Shown here in pieces: positions 44,350-56,024 of a stretch of 64,000 nucleotides of DNA. How positions within the stretch are numbered: the stretch's first letter is position 1; the number at the start of each line of letters is the position of its first letter. A model generated the notes under the pieces. It was not told the DNA's origin. It saw only the letters and a list, made by a program, of their open reading frames with translations, and did no database searches. A program made the position numbers and the translations under genes. Origin of the DNA: Pogona vitticeps (Eukaryota; Chordata; Lepidosauria; Squamata; Agamidae); NCBI RefSeq assembly GCF_051106095.1, contig NC_135791.1, forward strand, positions 9,396,001 through 9,460,000, written 5' to 3'.

Positions 44350-44845
44350 ATCGTCAAATGTAAGGCTGTGTCACTGGAGATTGAGGCCAAGACCATCCAC
44401 ATTCTTGTAGTTCTGATCACTATGTTCAGGTGTGAAAACTGGACAGTAAAGAAAGCTGATAGGGAAAAAAATGATTTGTTTGAAACATGGCGCCGGACGA
44501 TTGCTTTCTGGATACCTTGGACTGCCAGAAAGACAAAAAAAAGTGGGTTGTAAAACAAATCCAGCCTGAACTATCTCTGGAGGCAAAAATATTGAAACTG
44601 AGGCTGGCCTACTTTCGGCACATCATGAGAAGGCAAGACTCTCTAGAAAAAGACAATGATGCTGCGAAAGGTTGAAAGCGGAAAAAAAGAGGAAGACCAA
44701 ATACGAGATTCTTTACTCCCTAAAGAAATCCATAGGCAAAAATTTGCAAGAGCTGTGCAAGACGGTTGAGGACAAGACATTTCAAAGGTCGCTCATTCGC
44801 AGGCTCATCATGCATCAGAGGAGACTTGATGGCACGTCGTAACAA
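44350..44845 (+). mobile_element. RTE-clade LINE 3' end, diverged relative of Bov-B
   Basis: The readings VSLEIEAKTIHILVVLITMF, CENWTVKKADREKNDLFETW, RRTIAFWIPWTARKTKK, and in a second frame IQPELSLEAKILKLRLAYFR, HIMRRQDSLEKDND follow the C-terminal part of RTE ORF2 (Bov-B has SLEGxxLKLKLQYFGHLMRR-DSLEKTLMLGK). The following GGAAGACCAAATACGAGATT and GACTTGATGGCACGTCGTAA are the rest of the ORF end and terminus. At least one frame change and one stop are present. Its terminus lacks the ACA tail of the Bov-B copies, so it belongs to a separate, older RTE lineage. Confidence 0.78.
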
Positions 44846-45030
44846 ATTGCTGCTTCATCTTTTCCCTCTCTCCCTAGTTTGAATCCAGCAAAGAGTTCCG
44901 TATGTGAACTATGGAAAGTTATTTCTTCTGCACAGATGCCTATCCAGAAGGACAGTACAGTGCCTTGACTCCTTGAACTAAATTTCAGTTTGCATGTATT
45001 TCTCCCTATTAGGCAAGGTTAGTAAGGAAG

Positions 45031-45110
45031 GGCTGTCCACTCAGTGGTGCTTCGCATGCAGAAGGTCCCAAGGTCAATCCATAAGATCTTCAGGTGGAGA
45101 AGGGAGCACC
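45031..45110 (+). mobile_element. tRNA-like SINE head fragment
   Basis: CTCAGTGGTGCTTCGCATGC, GAAGGTCCCAAGGTCAATCC and ATCTTCAGGTGGAGAAGGGA match the head of a common squamate SINE (tRNA part with B box GGTTCAATCC). The body is missing. Confidence 0.45.
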
Positions 45111-45305
45111 GCAATCAGGCCTGCAGTGGAAAGAGAGCCCTGTCATTCCAGGTGATGAAACACTTGCACAAAGCACCCCACAGCCAAGCACAAGACATTT
45201 CATTCAGAAATACACAGTATGCTTCCAACAGAAGCAAAACCTTGATATACAACGTTGTGTGCAACAGATAAGGCCACCTACTGATGACTATTTCTCTTAA
45301 ACTCT

Positions 45306-45515
45306 TGAGGAAGGGCAGTAGGAAGAGCATCGGCTTCCCCTACAAAAGAGTCTAGATCCAGTCCCGCAGGAGTAGCTGTTCTGAGTAGTAAACCTAGGAA
45401 AGATGCAAGCCACACCTGAGAGATCCACATCTCCAAGCCTGGAAAGATGCTACCAGTCTTGACTTGACCATATTAAGCTCAGGGGATCAAAGGTCTGACT
45501 CAACAGAAGCCAACT
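45306..45515 (+). mobile_element. Diverged SINE with CR1-like 3' part
   Basis: A tRNA-like head may lie at 45306-45370 (GATCCAGTCCCG at the B-box position). The 3' part has CTGAGAGATCCACATCTCC, GCTACCAGTCTTGACTTGAC, ATTAAGCTC and CAAAGGTCTGACTCAACAGA, which match the TGGTCTGACTCAGTATAAGG-type end of CR1-mobilised squamate SINEs. The assignment is tentative. Confidence 0.35.
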
Positions 45516-45907
45516 CCTAAATATCTGTGTCCTCAGTTTATGTCTCTCCTTCAGCACACCCAGGCTTTGCACTAATCTTACTACTAGTCATTCAGATACC
45601 TTCTCTCTTCCAGATTAATCTGCATCATTCCTTCCATCAGAGATGGGGCATTTCCAGCTTGCTGCTTGAACATGGCCCATAGGGGTTTTTCCATATGTCT
45701 GCATTCAGGGATTGAAGCTAAACTTTTGCCTAAGAATGAACTCTGATTTGAAGTTGGGAAGGATCTGCATGAAGCAGGAGCTCTGGTTTGCAGCCTGGGG
45801 GTGTTTTGCATGTTAACAGGAGATATGGTTTGCAGATTGGGAAAGATTTTGCAAGTTCACGAGCAAATAGAGGCTCCTCCTCCTTATTTCTCATTATGTG
45901 GTGGATA
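45516..45907. other. Unannotated stretch
   Basis: No exon or repeat is recognised. The words GCAGGAGCTCTGGTTTGCAG and GGAGATATGGTTTGCAGATT hint at an old local repeat. Confidence 0.3.
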
Positions 45908-46477
45908 AGAGAGTGACTAAAATGATGACTGGGCTGGGGCACCTCCCTTCTGAGAAAAGGCTACAGCATTCTGCGCTCTTTAGAGAACAGGCGTCTGAGA
46001 GGGGACATGATTGAGACCTATAAAATTATGCAGGGGACGGATAAAGTGGATAGAGGGAAGCTCTTTTCCCTCTCACGCAATACCAGAACCAGGGGACATC
46101 CACTCACATTGAGTGTTGGGAGAGCGAGAACAGACAAAAGAAAATATTTCTTGACCCAGCATGTTGTTAGTCTGTGGAACTCCTTGCCACAGGATGTAGT
46201 GATGTTATCTGGTTTAGATGCCTTTAAAAGGAGATTGGACAAATTTCTGGAGGAAAAGTCTATTCTAGGTTACAATCCATGATGGGGAGGTATACTCTCT
46301 AGGCTTAGAAGGAAGGTACTTCAAAATGCCAGATGCAGGGGAGGGTTATCAGGAGACAGGTATCTAGTTGTCTTGTGGGTTCCCAGAGGCATCTGGTGGA
46401 GCCACTGTGAAATACAGGAAGCTGGACTAGATGGGCCCTTGGCCTGATCCAGTAGGGCTCTTCTTATGTGGACGAAT
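45908..46477 (+). mobile_element. CR1 LINE 3' end with ORF2 C-terminus and UTR
   Basis: The reading starts RVTKMMTGLGHLPSEKRLQH in one frame and continues in frame 46007-46282: MIETYKIMQGTDKVDRGKLF, then RNTRTRGHPLTLSVGRARTD, WNSLPQDVVMLSGLDAFKRR and LDKFLEEKSILGYNP. This is the CR1 ORF2 C-terminus. The 3' UTR ends with GCTGGACTAGATGGGCCC and GATCCAGTAGGGCTCTTCTT, the usual CR1/L3-type end. It is 5'-truncated, with one frame break near 46000. Confidence 0.87.
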
Positions 46478-47786
46478 ATTTCCAGCCTCAGTATATTCTT
46501 GTGAGGTATCTCATAGCAATGCAAATATTTTCGGATGACTTGGTCTTAAACGCATAAAGAAGACCTATTAGCTTGACACAAAACCTCCTGGAAAAGGAAA
46601 ATAAACACTTCGAAAGCTACCATGGACAGCATTTTTTTACTTTTGGGGGGCAACCTGGCTATAAGGGTCTGTCATGAGGAGTGCCGGCTCTTCCAGATTT
46701 ACTACCGTCCAGTGGAGAGAGCAACATGGATCAGCAAAGTGATGGGAGTTGGAGAAGATGCCAAAAGGTTTTCACACAAACGTATGAGTGGGTCCCCCCC
46801 AGGAAACAAGACCAGAGAGCTGGCATTAGATGAACCTTAGCTGACAGGCATATGAAATGGCTTCAGCATCTGCTCCCATTCTTGTCTGCTTACTATGTAA
46901 ACCATTGTGGCCATAAGACACTTTAAACTTGGGAAGCTCATATCTGGACAAATACACAGATGATGGTGTGGCAGATCCACTACAGATAGACATGCTTTTC
47001 TCACCTGCCACACCTGTGTTGCTCCCATTGCCAGAAGCTGGGCATGTATAGTTTTCTTCTCTGGGGGAGCTGCCAGCCGTGGGGAACCTCCATTCTAGTC
47101 AATACAAAGTTCTCATTGATGGAAGCTCCTGCCCCTTCAGTAAGTAGCCTGTCCACTTGGCTAGACAAGGCTTTGCATCTTCCTTCTCTCCGAGAAATAT
47201 CTTGAGTGCAAGGCCAGTGGAAAGACGGCCTTAAAAACAAACAAACCTATGACCTCTTCTGATCAACATAAAAATCTCTCTTTAAACTTGTCTTCCCCTA
47301 ATTGTTTTGTATGAAATTTGAAATGTTTTTGACTAAGCACAGGTCAAAGCCTTTGCAACTTTTGAATGTAGGCACATTATCACTTAGGACGATGCAATAA
47401 GCTGCATTGTAAGAAAGCAATAGGTGTATTTAGTCCCCTCTTTTTCCTAATAAGCACTTATATTGCAATTTTGAATATATTTTAAAATCCACACACACAT
47501 GCACATGTGAAGTACCAATAGGCCTTCCATATCGCTAAAAGAGATAATCACAAAAAATGATAAAATGGAATCACCCAAAATAGGTTATCATTATTCTTTT
47601 CCTGCTCCGATCTTGTGAATAACATTCTCTTTTTTTAAAAAAGGTCAAGAGTAAGCAGTTAAATAAACACAAAAATTTAACAGAACTCTCTTTATATTAT
47701 GAAAGAATATAAGAATCCCTACAAGAAATAATAATAGGAATAATGGGCCTAAATCACACACTCCACTCATCTCTCAGCAAATGCCG
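46478..47786. other. Unannotated; includes AT-rich repeat-free block
   Basis: No exon is recognised. The block at 47270-47720 is AT-rich, free of recognised repeats and contains several TAAT/ATTA and GATAA motifs. Confidence 0.3.
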
Positions 47787-47998
47787 GAAAGCCAGTGTGA
47801 TGTAGTTCTTAGAGTATCAGGCTACAACTCAGAAGACCTGGGTTCAAATTCCTGTTCAGCTCTTGTTGCAGTCTCTTCGCCTGACCCACCTGACAGGCTG
47901 TTGTGGAGATAATGTGTGGAGTAGGAGAGCCGTGTGTGCCACCTTGAGCCTGCAGGAAGAAAAGCAGGGTATAAGATGCAATGAATGAATCAATGATT
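47787..47998 (+). mobile_element. MIR-like tRNA SINE, sense
   Basis: The head GCCAGTGTGATGTAGTTCTT and B box GGGTTCAAATTCC are followed by a body (CTGACCCACCTGACAGGCTG, TTGTGGAGATAATGTGTGGA) and a tail (GTGCCACCTTGAGCCTGCAG ... GGGTATAAGATGCAATGAAT). The tail resembles L2/CR1 3' ends and ends in ATGAAT repeats. This is the most complete copy of the family also seen at 18728 and 57320. Confidence 0.72.
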
Positions 47999-49431
47999 AG
48001 CAAAAAAAAAAAACCTTAACATGGTTCTTGGGGCAGAAGCTTCCTTAGGCGAGAAACCCCAAATGAAGCGGCCTTCTGTTTTGTCACAAGCTCAGGCCTC
48101 AGAGAATGATCTCCAGTGCATGCAGTTCCCTAACAGAAGATACATTCCATCAAGCTTATTATAAATTGTTTATTAAAAGAGAACAGTTCCATGCAGTGCA
48201 TCACTATAAGGAAGCCACTCAATGAGTATCTGCCGTGGTATCTGTGTTGTGTTCCTCACTGATCCGTTCAATATTTATCCTTTCAACTACAGAACAAAAG
48301 CACCAAACGCAAGTAGACCCAATATTTTGAGTATGCTGTATAATTTTGTTGGTTTTTAAAGTTCCATTTCCAGTTGCATTATTTTGTCTAGCCGTTAGCT
48401 TTTGTGATCACCTGTATTGGAGCTTTGGGGCAGTTGCTACCCATGATGACACACAGAGTAGGGCACGGTGTTGGAGTGAACACCACTCATTTTTTACGCA
48501 CTCTGCTTACGCAGGTAAGGACTGAATCTGTAATAAAATTTGTATCTTTTGATAATACTTTCCTATGAGTTTAGCACTATTCGCTATAGCACTGAACTGA
48601 TAGAACACTAATTCAAATAACCAGGTCTTGTAAGTTCAGCGTTATTTCACTTGACAAATATGAACGAGGAGGGGCAAGGAGGCATTTGAATGCTAGTGAA
48701 AGGGGTGGGCAAGAGGGTGGCTATAATGACAGGAAAGGGTGAGGGGCAATGTGATGTGTGGACACCTAAAATCCACTTTCCCAGGATAAACACTTCCATG
48801 TGAACAGCGACAGTGATTTAAATGTCAAGGTGCAATATAGAAATACAGAGCTTGGGTTTCCAGCAAACGTGCAGCCACACCCATCCATCCAAAACAGTTT
48901 AAGCACCACTTCCCGGAATAAAAGTACAGCTCACCCACAGCCAGTCATTCAGCAACAAATCCGAAGCAATTCTCTTTGCAAAAACACTCCCCCACTGGCT
49001 ACATGGATGACTGCTTGGCACGAGGCTAACAGCAAGACTGTTTAGTGTCCCTGTTTTCCTTTCAAGCCAGATGCTCAAATGCAGATCCCCAACTGCAGAA
49101 GATAATCAGACCTCTTTTAGCTTCTGCCCTTTCCAAGCAGCCGGAGTTGCTTTCCAAACTCTTTTATTTACACATTTACGACTCCTGTCTTTGCAATGGA
49201 AGACTCCACTGGAGTGCAGAACACTCGTTCAGAACTTGGCTGTTGGTAGAGATTCGCCTAATCACAGTCATTATCTGGATACAGGTAATGGACATCTTTC
49301 CTGTGTTAAATTTGAGAGGGAAGGGATGAGAGTAGGCACTTCTCGAGAAAGGGATAATGCTTCTAAGCCTTGCTATAACTGTTAGGCGCTAACCCTTGGA
49401 ATCCTTCAACCTTCTTTACATACACTAAAAA
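47999..49431. other. Unannotated stretch
   Basis: No repeat or exon is supported. Frames at 48800-49385 in two phases lack recognisable domains. Confidence 0.3.
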
Positions 49432-49439
49432 GTTAGAAC

Positions 49440-49797
49440 TAGACATGGGGGTATTCGTATTTATTTATGAATACGAATATCCCCCCCACAGGTGGAGATA
49501 ATGAGGGTCTGGCCCAGGGGACTGGACTGTCTACTCATTCTTCCGCTGCTGCCAAACTCCCTTCCTATCACTCCAGAGCTTGCAATCAACTAGCCACTCC
49601 TGGTAGGAGGCGGGATGCCGAGCCTCCCTGCCAGGTTGAAGAATGGCTTGCAGACTGGGTGCTCCGGAGCAATTGGAAGGTGACCCAGAGCCCGCAGAAG
49701 CAGCGGGATGGTGAGTGGACAGTCCGGCCCCAGGGGTCTAGAACCTCGTTATCACCACCTGTGCGGGGGTATTCGTATACGAATGCCCCCATCTCTG
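49440..49797. mobile_element. TAGAGATGGGGG-type hAT element, complete (358 bp)
   Basis: The left end TAGACATGGGGGTATTCGTA and right end ACGAATGCCCCCATCTCTG are inverted for over 20 bp. A perfect 8-bp duplication, GTTAGAAC, flanks it (49432-49439 and 49798-49805). Immediately inside the left end is a second small palindrome, ATTCGTATTTATTTATGAATACGAAT in two halves. The inner sequence has no transposase. A truncated relative is at 42958-43062. Confidence 0.93.
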
Positions 49798-49805
49798 GTT
49801 AGAAC

Positions 49806-50110
49806 AATAAGTGTGATGGGTGTTAGATTCTGGAAGCTGTCCAAAAAACTTTTTTCCAAGTTCTGAAAGAGAGGATGTTTCCACTTAGTAATATCAAACA
49901 CATTCTGAATGATAAAATTCTCCGACACATACCCACACACCACAGAGCCTACCCAAAAATGTTGGTGCCTAAGGCAAAGAACGCGATGGGAAACCTCCTC
50001 CATTGCTTATACAGAATTTGACCAGCAGCTATTTCCAGGATATTCTATGAAAAAAAAGGGAATGTCTCCCATGTCTAAAGAACAATACTGGTAGCAAAAT
50101 TGCATTCTCT
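49806..50110. other. Unannotated stretch
   Basis: No repeat or exon is recognised. Confidence 0.3.
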
Positions 50111-50120
50111 ACCACATGTG

Positions 50121-50487
50121 GTGCTGGAGAAGACTCTTGAGAGTCCCCTGAACTGCAAGGAGAACAAACAAACCTATCCATTCTGAAGGAAATCAACCCT
50201 GAGTGCTCACTGGAAGGATAGATCTTGAAGCTGAGGCTCCAATACTTTGGCCATCTCATGAGAAGAGAAGGCTCCCTGGAGAAGACTCTGATGTTGGGAA
50301 AAAGTGAAGGCATGAGGAGAAGGGGATGACAGAGGACGAGATGGCTGGACAGTGTCATTGAAGTGACCAACATGAATTTAACCCAACTCTGGGAGGCAGT
50401 GGAAGACAGGCGGGCCTGGCGTGCTCTGGTCCATGGGGTCACGAAGAGCTGGACAAGACTTAACGACTAAACAACAACAACAACAAA
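50121..50487 (+). mobile_element. Bov-B (RTE) LINE 3' end with ACA tail
   Basis: The reading includes the Bov-B phrases ECSLEG, LKLRLQYFGHLMRREGSLEK, TLMLGK, EDEMAGQCH-type frame-shifted middle, then NLTQLWEAVEDRRAWRALVH. It ends GACTTAACGACTAAACAACA and an (ACA)n tail. A 10-bp target duplication, ACCACATGTG, flanks it (50111-50120 and 50488-50497). One or more small frame changes break the ORF. Only the last 367 bp were inserted. Confidence 0.93.
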
Positions 50488-50497
50488 ACCACATGTG

Positions 50498-53447
50498 AGG
50501 ATGCCAGGCCGTTTTAGAGAATCAGGGCATGTGGCACATACAGCTCTGTCCTTCCATAAAGAATGGTAGCAGGAACCAAGGAACTGCCTTTGTTGTCTCA
50601 CATCATCTATCACCTGAGGTGTTTGCTTGCCTCACTTCGCCCAACAGTAGGGACAAGTGTTCCACCACAATTTGATACTAGTTTTACCTAGCCATATATG
50701 CTGTCTTTGGGCAAATGTGTAAAAACAGACAGAATCAGAGGTATTTGTCTGATACCAGAGCAATGACAAGGGTTTTCTTCAAGGAGGGGTGAAGAAAACA
50801 CAATGTATTTTTTAATCTCATTAGGCATATGTAGGGTTAAAAAGATAGTAGGCTATTTGAGTGATAGAATAACAAAATCTAAAATAATAGATAGAGCTGA
50901 TGAAGGCAAGTGACAGCTGAACCCTCCAATGAACCCCAAGATCTCCCTTGGATACTCCAATCACTGGCTCACTAGGAGGGCTCAGATTGAAGTCACCATG
51001 CTCTATATATACTCCCTTGCAGTTCCTACACCGGACTGTCTATGCAGTTGTACAATGAAGAGAAGTGCTTGTGTCACTATTTACGGCTTGGTCACACTAC
51101 TGATTTGTCTCGGTTTCAGCTCCAATGTATTTAAAGTCGATTTAACTGAGTTTTTTTTTCCCCTGTGTGTGTGCACTTTGAAAATTATTACTCTGAAATA
51201 ACGTAAGGGCTTAAAACTGCTCTAGGAGATTACACACAAGATTTTAAATAATTTTATTAGCCAGCATGTTTGCAGACCATGTTTTCAATTTTTTGCAGTA
51301 TTTCTTTGGTTTTCATCAATCCCTTGGAATACCTGAATTTCTCTTTAAAAAAAAAATAAGTGGCATGTCACTACAGTAACGCAGTGCTAAAGTTAAAGAT
51401 TAAAAATAATTTCAGATTGACAGCAATGTCTCTGCACTCGAAAACCCGCAACCACTCACAAAAGCAGTATTTAATATGACGGTAGCACTCACATCTCCCA
51501 AAGCGATTCATAAAGAACTTATTTTAAGAACTGAAGTATTTTAAGAAGCCCCTGCTGGCCAGTTTAAAAAGAACACACCTTGTTTTGCAGCCTCCCAAAA
51601 TCAGTTTTGTCTGTGTATCGTACAGCTGGGGATTTCTGAATCAATTTAAATACTGCCAAGACTGATTCAACTGCAGTTCTTATTGCCAGTGTGACCGAGT
51701 CCTTAGACAGTCTTTTTGCATTTGGGAATATTCTTTTTCCTTGTTCGCTTAATTAGCTTAGTTTATTAAACTTTACTGAAACATTATTACACTTTTAGGA
51801 TGGAGTGTGTATGTGACCGGGAAGGATCATTGCTGCTTGGACTTTGAACAACATAGTTTGCAGGATGCTGCTTAGTACTTCCCAGATCATAACTAGTTGC
51901 GTTCCCCTGCAATCAAAGTTTGCTGGTTTGTTTGTTTAAACTGAGATCTTGAAATGCACAGATGAAGTCATGGAGTTTGGGATGGAGTGGGTCAGGATGT
52001 CTTTTAGGGAGTACAAAGCTCTGCTAGGTGATCCCTTTATTAGGCTACAGAGCAAGACAGAGAGTAGCCACATACTCCTAGGTTGAACCCACTGCCTTTC
52101 ACATTTTCAAGCTCAGGCCTCCTCCTTCTCTTAGTTGACCTTGTGGTCCCCTACCTTAAATTCTCCAATTGGTAGCCTTTGGACAGGCAAGCAAACAGCA
52201 TCTTTGCAGACAGCTGTTTCATGAGCAATACGGTACACCAATAAAATCAGAAGACAATTAGAACAAGACACTGCCATCCTAAACCCAGCCAGCTAGAGAA
52301 AGAGAGAGGTGGGGAAGGGGTGGCTGAGGCCAGGAGCTGCTCCGAAGGATAAACATGTGTGTAGGCTGAGAATTATCTGCTCTCAAAGCTTTGTAGAGGT
52401 GTACGATTGGTGAGAATTAAGTTTATGGGATAGAGACCTCCACCCCACTTGAGGAGGAAGGAGATCAAGGGATGACTTGCAGTCTTACCTCTCCTATTGC
52501 TAAATAAATAAGGGACAATAACTTTCCCTAAATACAGTGCCTCTGGCAAACAGCTCATTAGAAATCTTTTTAAAATAGGGCATGACGAGGGCATGATGAT
52601 GATGGCTTTAAGCTTCTGGGTGCAGGCTTCCTAAGGGCTACAGGGTTCTTAAAGGACAGTACATAAGCTGAAACAGCAACAATAATAATAATAATGCGGG
52701 ATGGAGTCAGTGTTTCTTCCACTAACATAGGAAGTTAACCCTACCATGCTTTGCTTTCCCTTTGTGTTTCTGTTCCATTCTGACCAGCAGCTGGCAAAGG
52801 GATGCCTTCTGAGGTTGCCTAGCAACAGTTAGGCACCCTTCTATCCTGCTGAATCCTGCTCCAGATGAGAGCCCATCTGCAGTGGGCACCAGAGAGGAAG
52901 AAGCAGCCCTTCCACTGTGCTTAAACCCAGCCTGATAAAGCCCTGCACTGCACGGGCTAACCTGCTGAACTCTGTAACCGAAAAATGATTTCCTTAGTTT
53001 TCAGCTTTTTCGCCCATCTCCTAATCCCCCGTTCGTGTTGCGTCTTTTTCATTGCAGCCCGGTCTCATTCCTGATACTGGCATGCCTCTTGGAGAGGCTT
53101 TTGTGGTGATTAGTAAGTTGTGGTGTGCTGTTTGAAGAAAATCATGGGGCCCGATCAGAGCATATTTCAGTCTTCAGTCAATCATACAGAGGTAGCCATG
53201 AGAGATGGAGGAGCCTTTCTTTGTCTTCAATGCACTCAGGGCTGATAAAGCCACCATGAGCACACTGGATACTTATTGTTGCACGCCTACTTTATGCAAG
53301 AAGCACGTGCATTACTTGAACTTTCCAAGGATCAAAAGGCTCTCAGACATATTTAAGGATTTTTTCCCATGCTTGCAGACAGCCGGCTTGCATTGTGCCT
53401 CGCAAGGCATGAGCTTATAATGCCTGCAAGAATCCCACAGAGGAGTT
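50498..53447. other. Long repeat-poor stretch
   Basis: This is nearly 3 kb with no confident repeat or exon. The block 51200-51760 is AT-rich with TAAT-type motifs. A short AAT run is at 52681-52696. Confidence 0.3.
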
Positions 53448-53755
53448 TCATCATGGAATTGCAGAGCTGGATGAGACCGCAGGGGTCATGCCGTCCAACC
53501 CCCCTGCCAAAGCAGGAAGCCACAGCTAAAGCGGTCTATTTAACCTCTGTTCAGGAACTTCCAACAAAGGAGAGTGTTTCACTGCTGAACAGCTTTTACT
53601 GCCAGGATGTTCTTCCTAATGTTTAGCTTTATTGTAATTGGACTGCCCTGGTTCCATTGTTTGGCTTCATCAGCACAGCACATCGCTCTTAAGGTTTTCC
53701 CCTGTACAATTCCTTCGAGAGAGCTGTAAGAAAGAATTTCTGTGCCAATGTCTGT
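53448..53755 (-). mobile_element. CR1 LINE 3' part, antisense
   Basis: Antisense CR1 phrases are in order: CATGGAATTGCAGAGCTGGA, CCGTCCAACCCCCCTGCCAA, AACCTCTGTTCAGGAACTTC, GAACAGCTTTTACTGCC, GGATGTTCTTCCTAATGTTT. These are the reverse complement of the CR1 ORF2 C-terminus and UTR. The copy is diverged and ends near 53755. Confidence 0.75.
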
Positions 53756-53795
53756 TCCCCTTTGGTAGAAATCTGGCTGGTGCCACATCCTGAGA

Positions 53796-54347
53796 GCAGA
53801 GCTTGGAAAAAGAACTATTTTTGGATTGCAATTAGAGATGGGCACAAACATCAGTTTGGTGGTTCAGCCCACTTCAGCACGATGCCCGCACAAGTATTCT
53901 GCGGCACCGTGCACTCCTCTCTCCCACCTCTTCTGTGCATTCGCCCACTTCCCTCCCCACCTCCTCAGCTCGGCTGCCCACTCAGTGATTGCAGGGCGCG
54001 CCTCCGTCTCTTCTGGTGACTGCCCACTCCGATAAGGAGGCAGGGCAGGAAGGTCCACAGCACTGCATTTGAGTGGGCAGCTGCTGGAGGAGGCAGAGGA
54101 GGGAAGCCCATGTTGCAATCAGCGAGTGGGCAGTCATGCTGAGGAGGTGGGGAGGGAAGTACACTTCACCCGGGGAAGTACGTGGTGTCCTTGTGCAAGC
54201 ACTGCACTGGAGTGGGCCGAGCCGCCGAACTGCGGGTTCATGCCCATCTCTAACCACAATCTCCAAAATCCTCTGGTCAACGTATAACTAGTGCTGGGGG
54301 ATTCTGGGAGCTGTAGTAAAAACAAAATAATTTTTGTGAGCTCTGCT
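53796..54347. mobile_element. AGAGCTTGG palindromic MITE split by a hAT insertion
   Basis: The left arm 53796-53832 (AGCAGAGCTTGGAAAAAGAA, TATTTTTGGATTGCAA) and the right arm 54253-54347 (GGGGATTCTGGGAGCTGTAG, AATAATTTTTGTGAGCTCTG) are inverted and belong to one element. The hAT element at 53833-54252 splits it. No clear duplication was found around the outer ends. Confidence 0.72.
53833..54252. mobile_element. TAGAGATG-type hAT element nested in a MITE (420 bp)
   Basis: The left end TAGAGATGGGCACAAAC and the right end GTTCATGCCCATCTCTA are inverted. Flanks ATTGCAAT and ACCACAAT match at five of eight positions. The GGAGGAGGCAGAGGAG body is shared with 8566-8784. Frames of 69-94 codons on both strands reflect its GC-rich body. 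Confidence 0.85.
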
Positions 54348-54452
54348 GGTCACTGGTAAGGTCAAAGCCACAAACAAGTGAGCCACCCCTTTTCTCTTTG
54401 ACCTCCCTACCATACCCTTTCCTTTTCCTACAAGGACTTGGGGTGGACTCTG

Positions 54453-54479
54453 TCACACACACACACACACACACACACC
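54453..54479. repeat. (CA)n microsatellite
   Basis: About 13 CA units. Confidence 0.92.
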
Positions 54480-55757
54480 CCTGGTCCTTCGGCTACATCC
54501 TCCCTCTCTTTCTGCCACTCCTATTCCTTCCTGTTTCTTGTGCTCTAAATTATTTGGTTATCTTTTCCTGCCACCCCTGTCTTTCTTTGTCTGTCTGTCA
54601 CCCTGGAGGCGGCCAGTGGAGGTGGTGGGGGCAGGAGAGCCAGCTTGCTTGCTGTCACCACAGCTTGTTTGTTGATGGCTTTGACAACGTGCAGTGTAGC
54701 CTGCGTACAGTCCAAGCCCAAAACTGCGCGCTGCTCACCGTGTTTTAAGATCAGTAATGATGCCAAGGGTGGCAATGCTATTCCTTTCCGGAAGAACTGA
54801 TGTCTCTGGAGAAAGAGACCAAAAAAAAAAAATTGTGGTTGCTTAGCTCTCCTCCCACTGCTGGGCAAGATTCCCTGCCCCACGGCACCTGGCTCTGATG
54901 GGGCGGAAGAAGAAAGAAGCAGGCTTTGCTTTTGGAGGTACCATTAGCCGGGGAATAAAGGTTGCTTTGTGTCTCCATGGAGACAAGACAGCATGCCAGA
55001 CAGTGCATGTGTAGATCTAAGGTTAAAGCTGATTAGCAAATGTCAGCGGGATCATGGCAGCAGCATTTCTAGGGCTGCCCTCCATCAGGGTTGGCGTGGG
55101 TCCCTGTCAGAAAGGAAAGCGCAGCAGGTGAGGAGCAGGCTGAAAGGAAAGAAATGGGGGGCGGAATCGTGGAGATGAAAGCTTCTGTTCTTTCTTCCAG
55201 CGCGGAGCAGTAAAGAAGGAGACAACAGAGACGCTTTCTGCAGCCTGTCACAGTGCATATAGTCAGCGCTGCTCCTTTTCATTGACCATAGGCAGGCGGA
55301 ATTCAAATATGGGCAGCTGACTGATTAATATTTTGGAGTTGTTTCTGCATTTGCCTGCAGTGCAAAACTCATCAGTATGATATATGGGTCAACTCAATTC
55401 TGCTTAATGTATTGTTAAAATGATTATTAAAAGTATTAGTAAACCGCTTTCTCCACCCACCCACCAGAGCCTTCCAAGGGGTGTACGATTTAAAACAGAA
55501 CACTAAATAGAAACAGCATAAAAGCTGAAACAAGATATCCTTTCAAAGAAGCCAGATAACATTAATCCAAAGTCTGCTGTGAAAAGTAGAGTTTGGATCA
55601 CCCATTTCAAAGTCAGTAGGGGATAGAGAGAACCTCTCCTTTGAAAGGCGGTCGTACCATTGGGATACTGGTACAGAAAGGCTTCTTCCTACCTTGTATA
55701 TTCACCACTCTTGGTAGTGGGAGGAGAACAGATTAGGAGTAATAAGAAAGAATTATT
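54480..55757. other. Unannotated stretch
   Basis: No repeat or exon is supported over 1.3 kb. Confidence 0.3.
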
Positions 55758-55891
55758 AGCTAAAATCCTGTTCCTTGATGTAGTAAATCACACTAGAGTA
55801 GGACTGAATCAATGGGGATTTGGTGAGTCAACAACTCTGTAAGTGCCATTGATTCAAATGTGCCATCTCTGACTGTGATTTACTTTAGCAT

Positions 55892-56024
55892 GCCCCCACC
55901 CTGCCTTTATATGGGGTTTTGTTTTGTTTTTGTTTGTTTTTATTGTTTTTGCCTTTTTGTGTGTTTTCTGTTTAGTTTTGTAGGTCTATATGTATAAAAT
56001 ATATATATATATTTAAGAAAAAAA
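55892..56024 (+). mobile_element. 133-bp retroposed insert of unknown origin
   Basis: It is flanked by a perfect 17-bp duplication, GTGATTTACTTTAGCAT (55875-55891 and 56025-56041). The insert is T-rich, then AT-rich (TATGTATAAAATATATATAT) and ends in seven A residues next to the right duplication. This is what a 5'-truncated, polyadenylated RNA copied by an L1-type enzyme leaves. The parent (a gene 3' UTR or a LINE 3' end) is not recognised. Confidence 0.78.
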
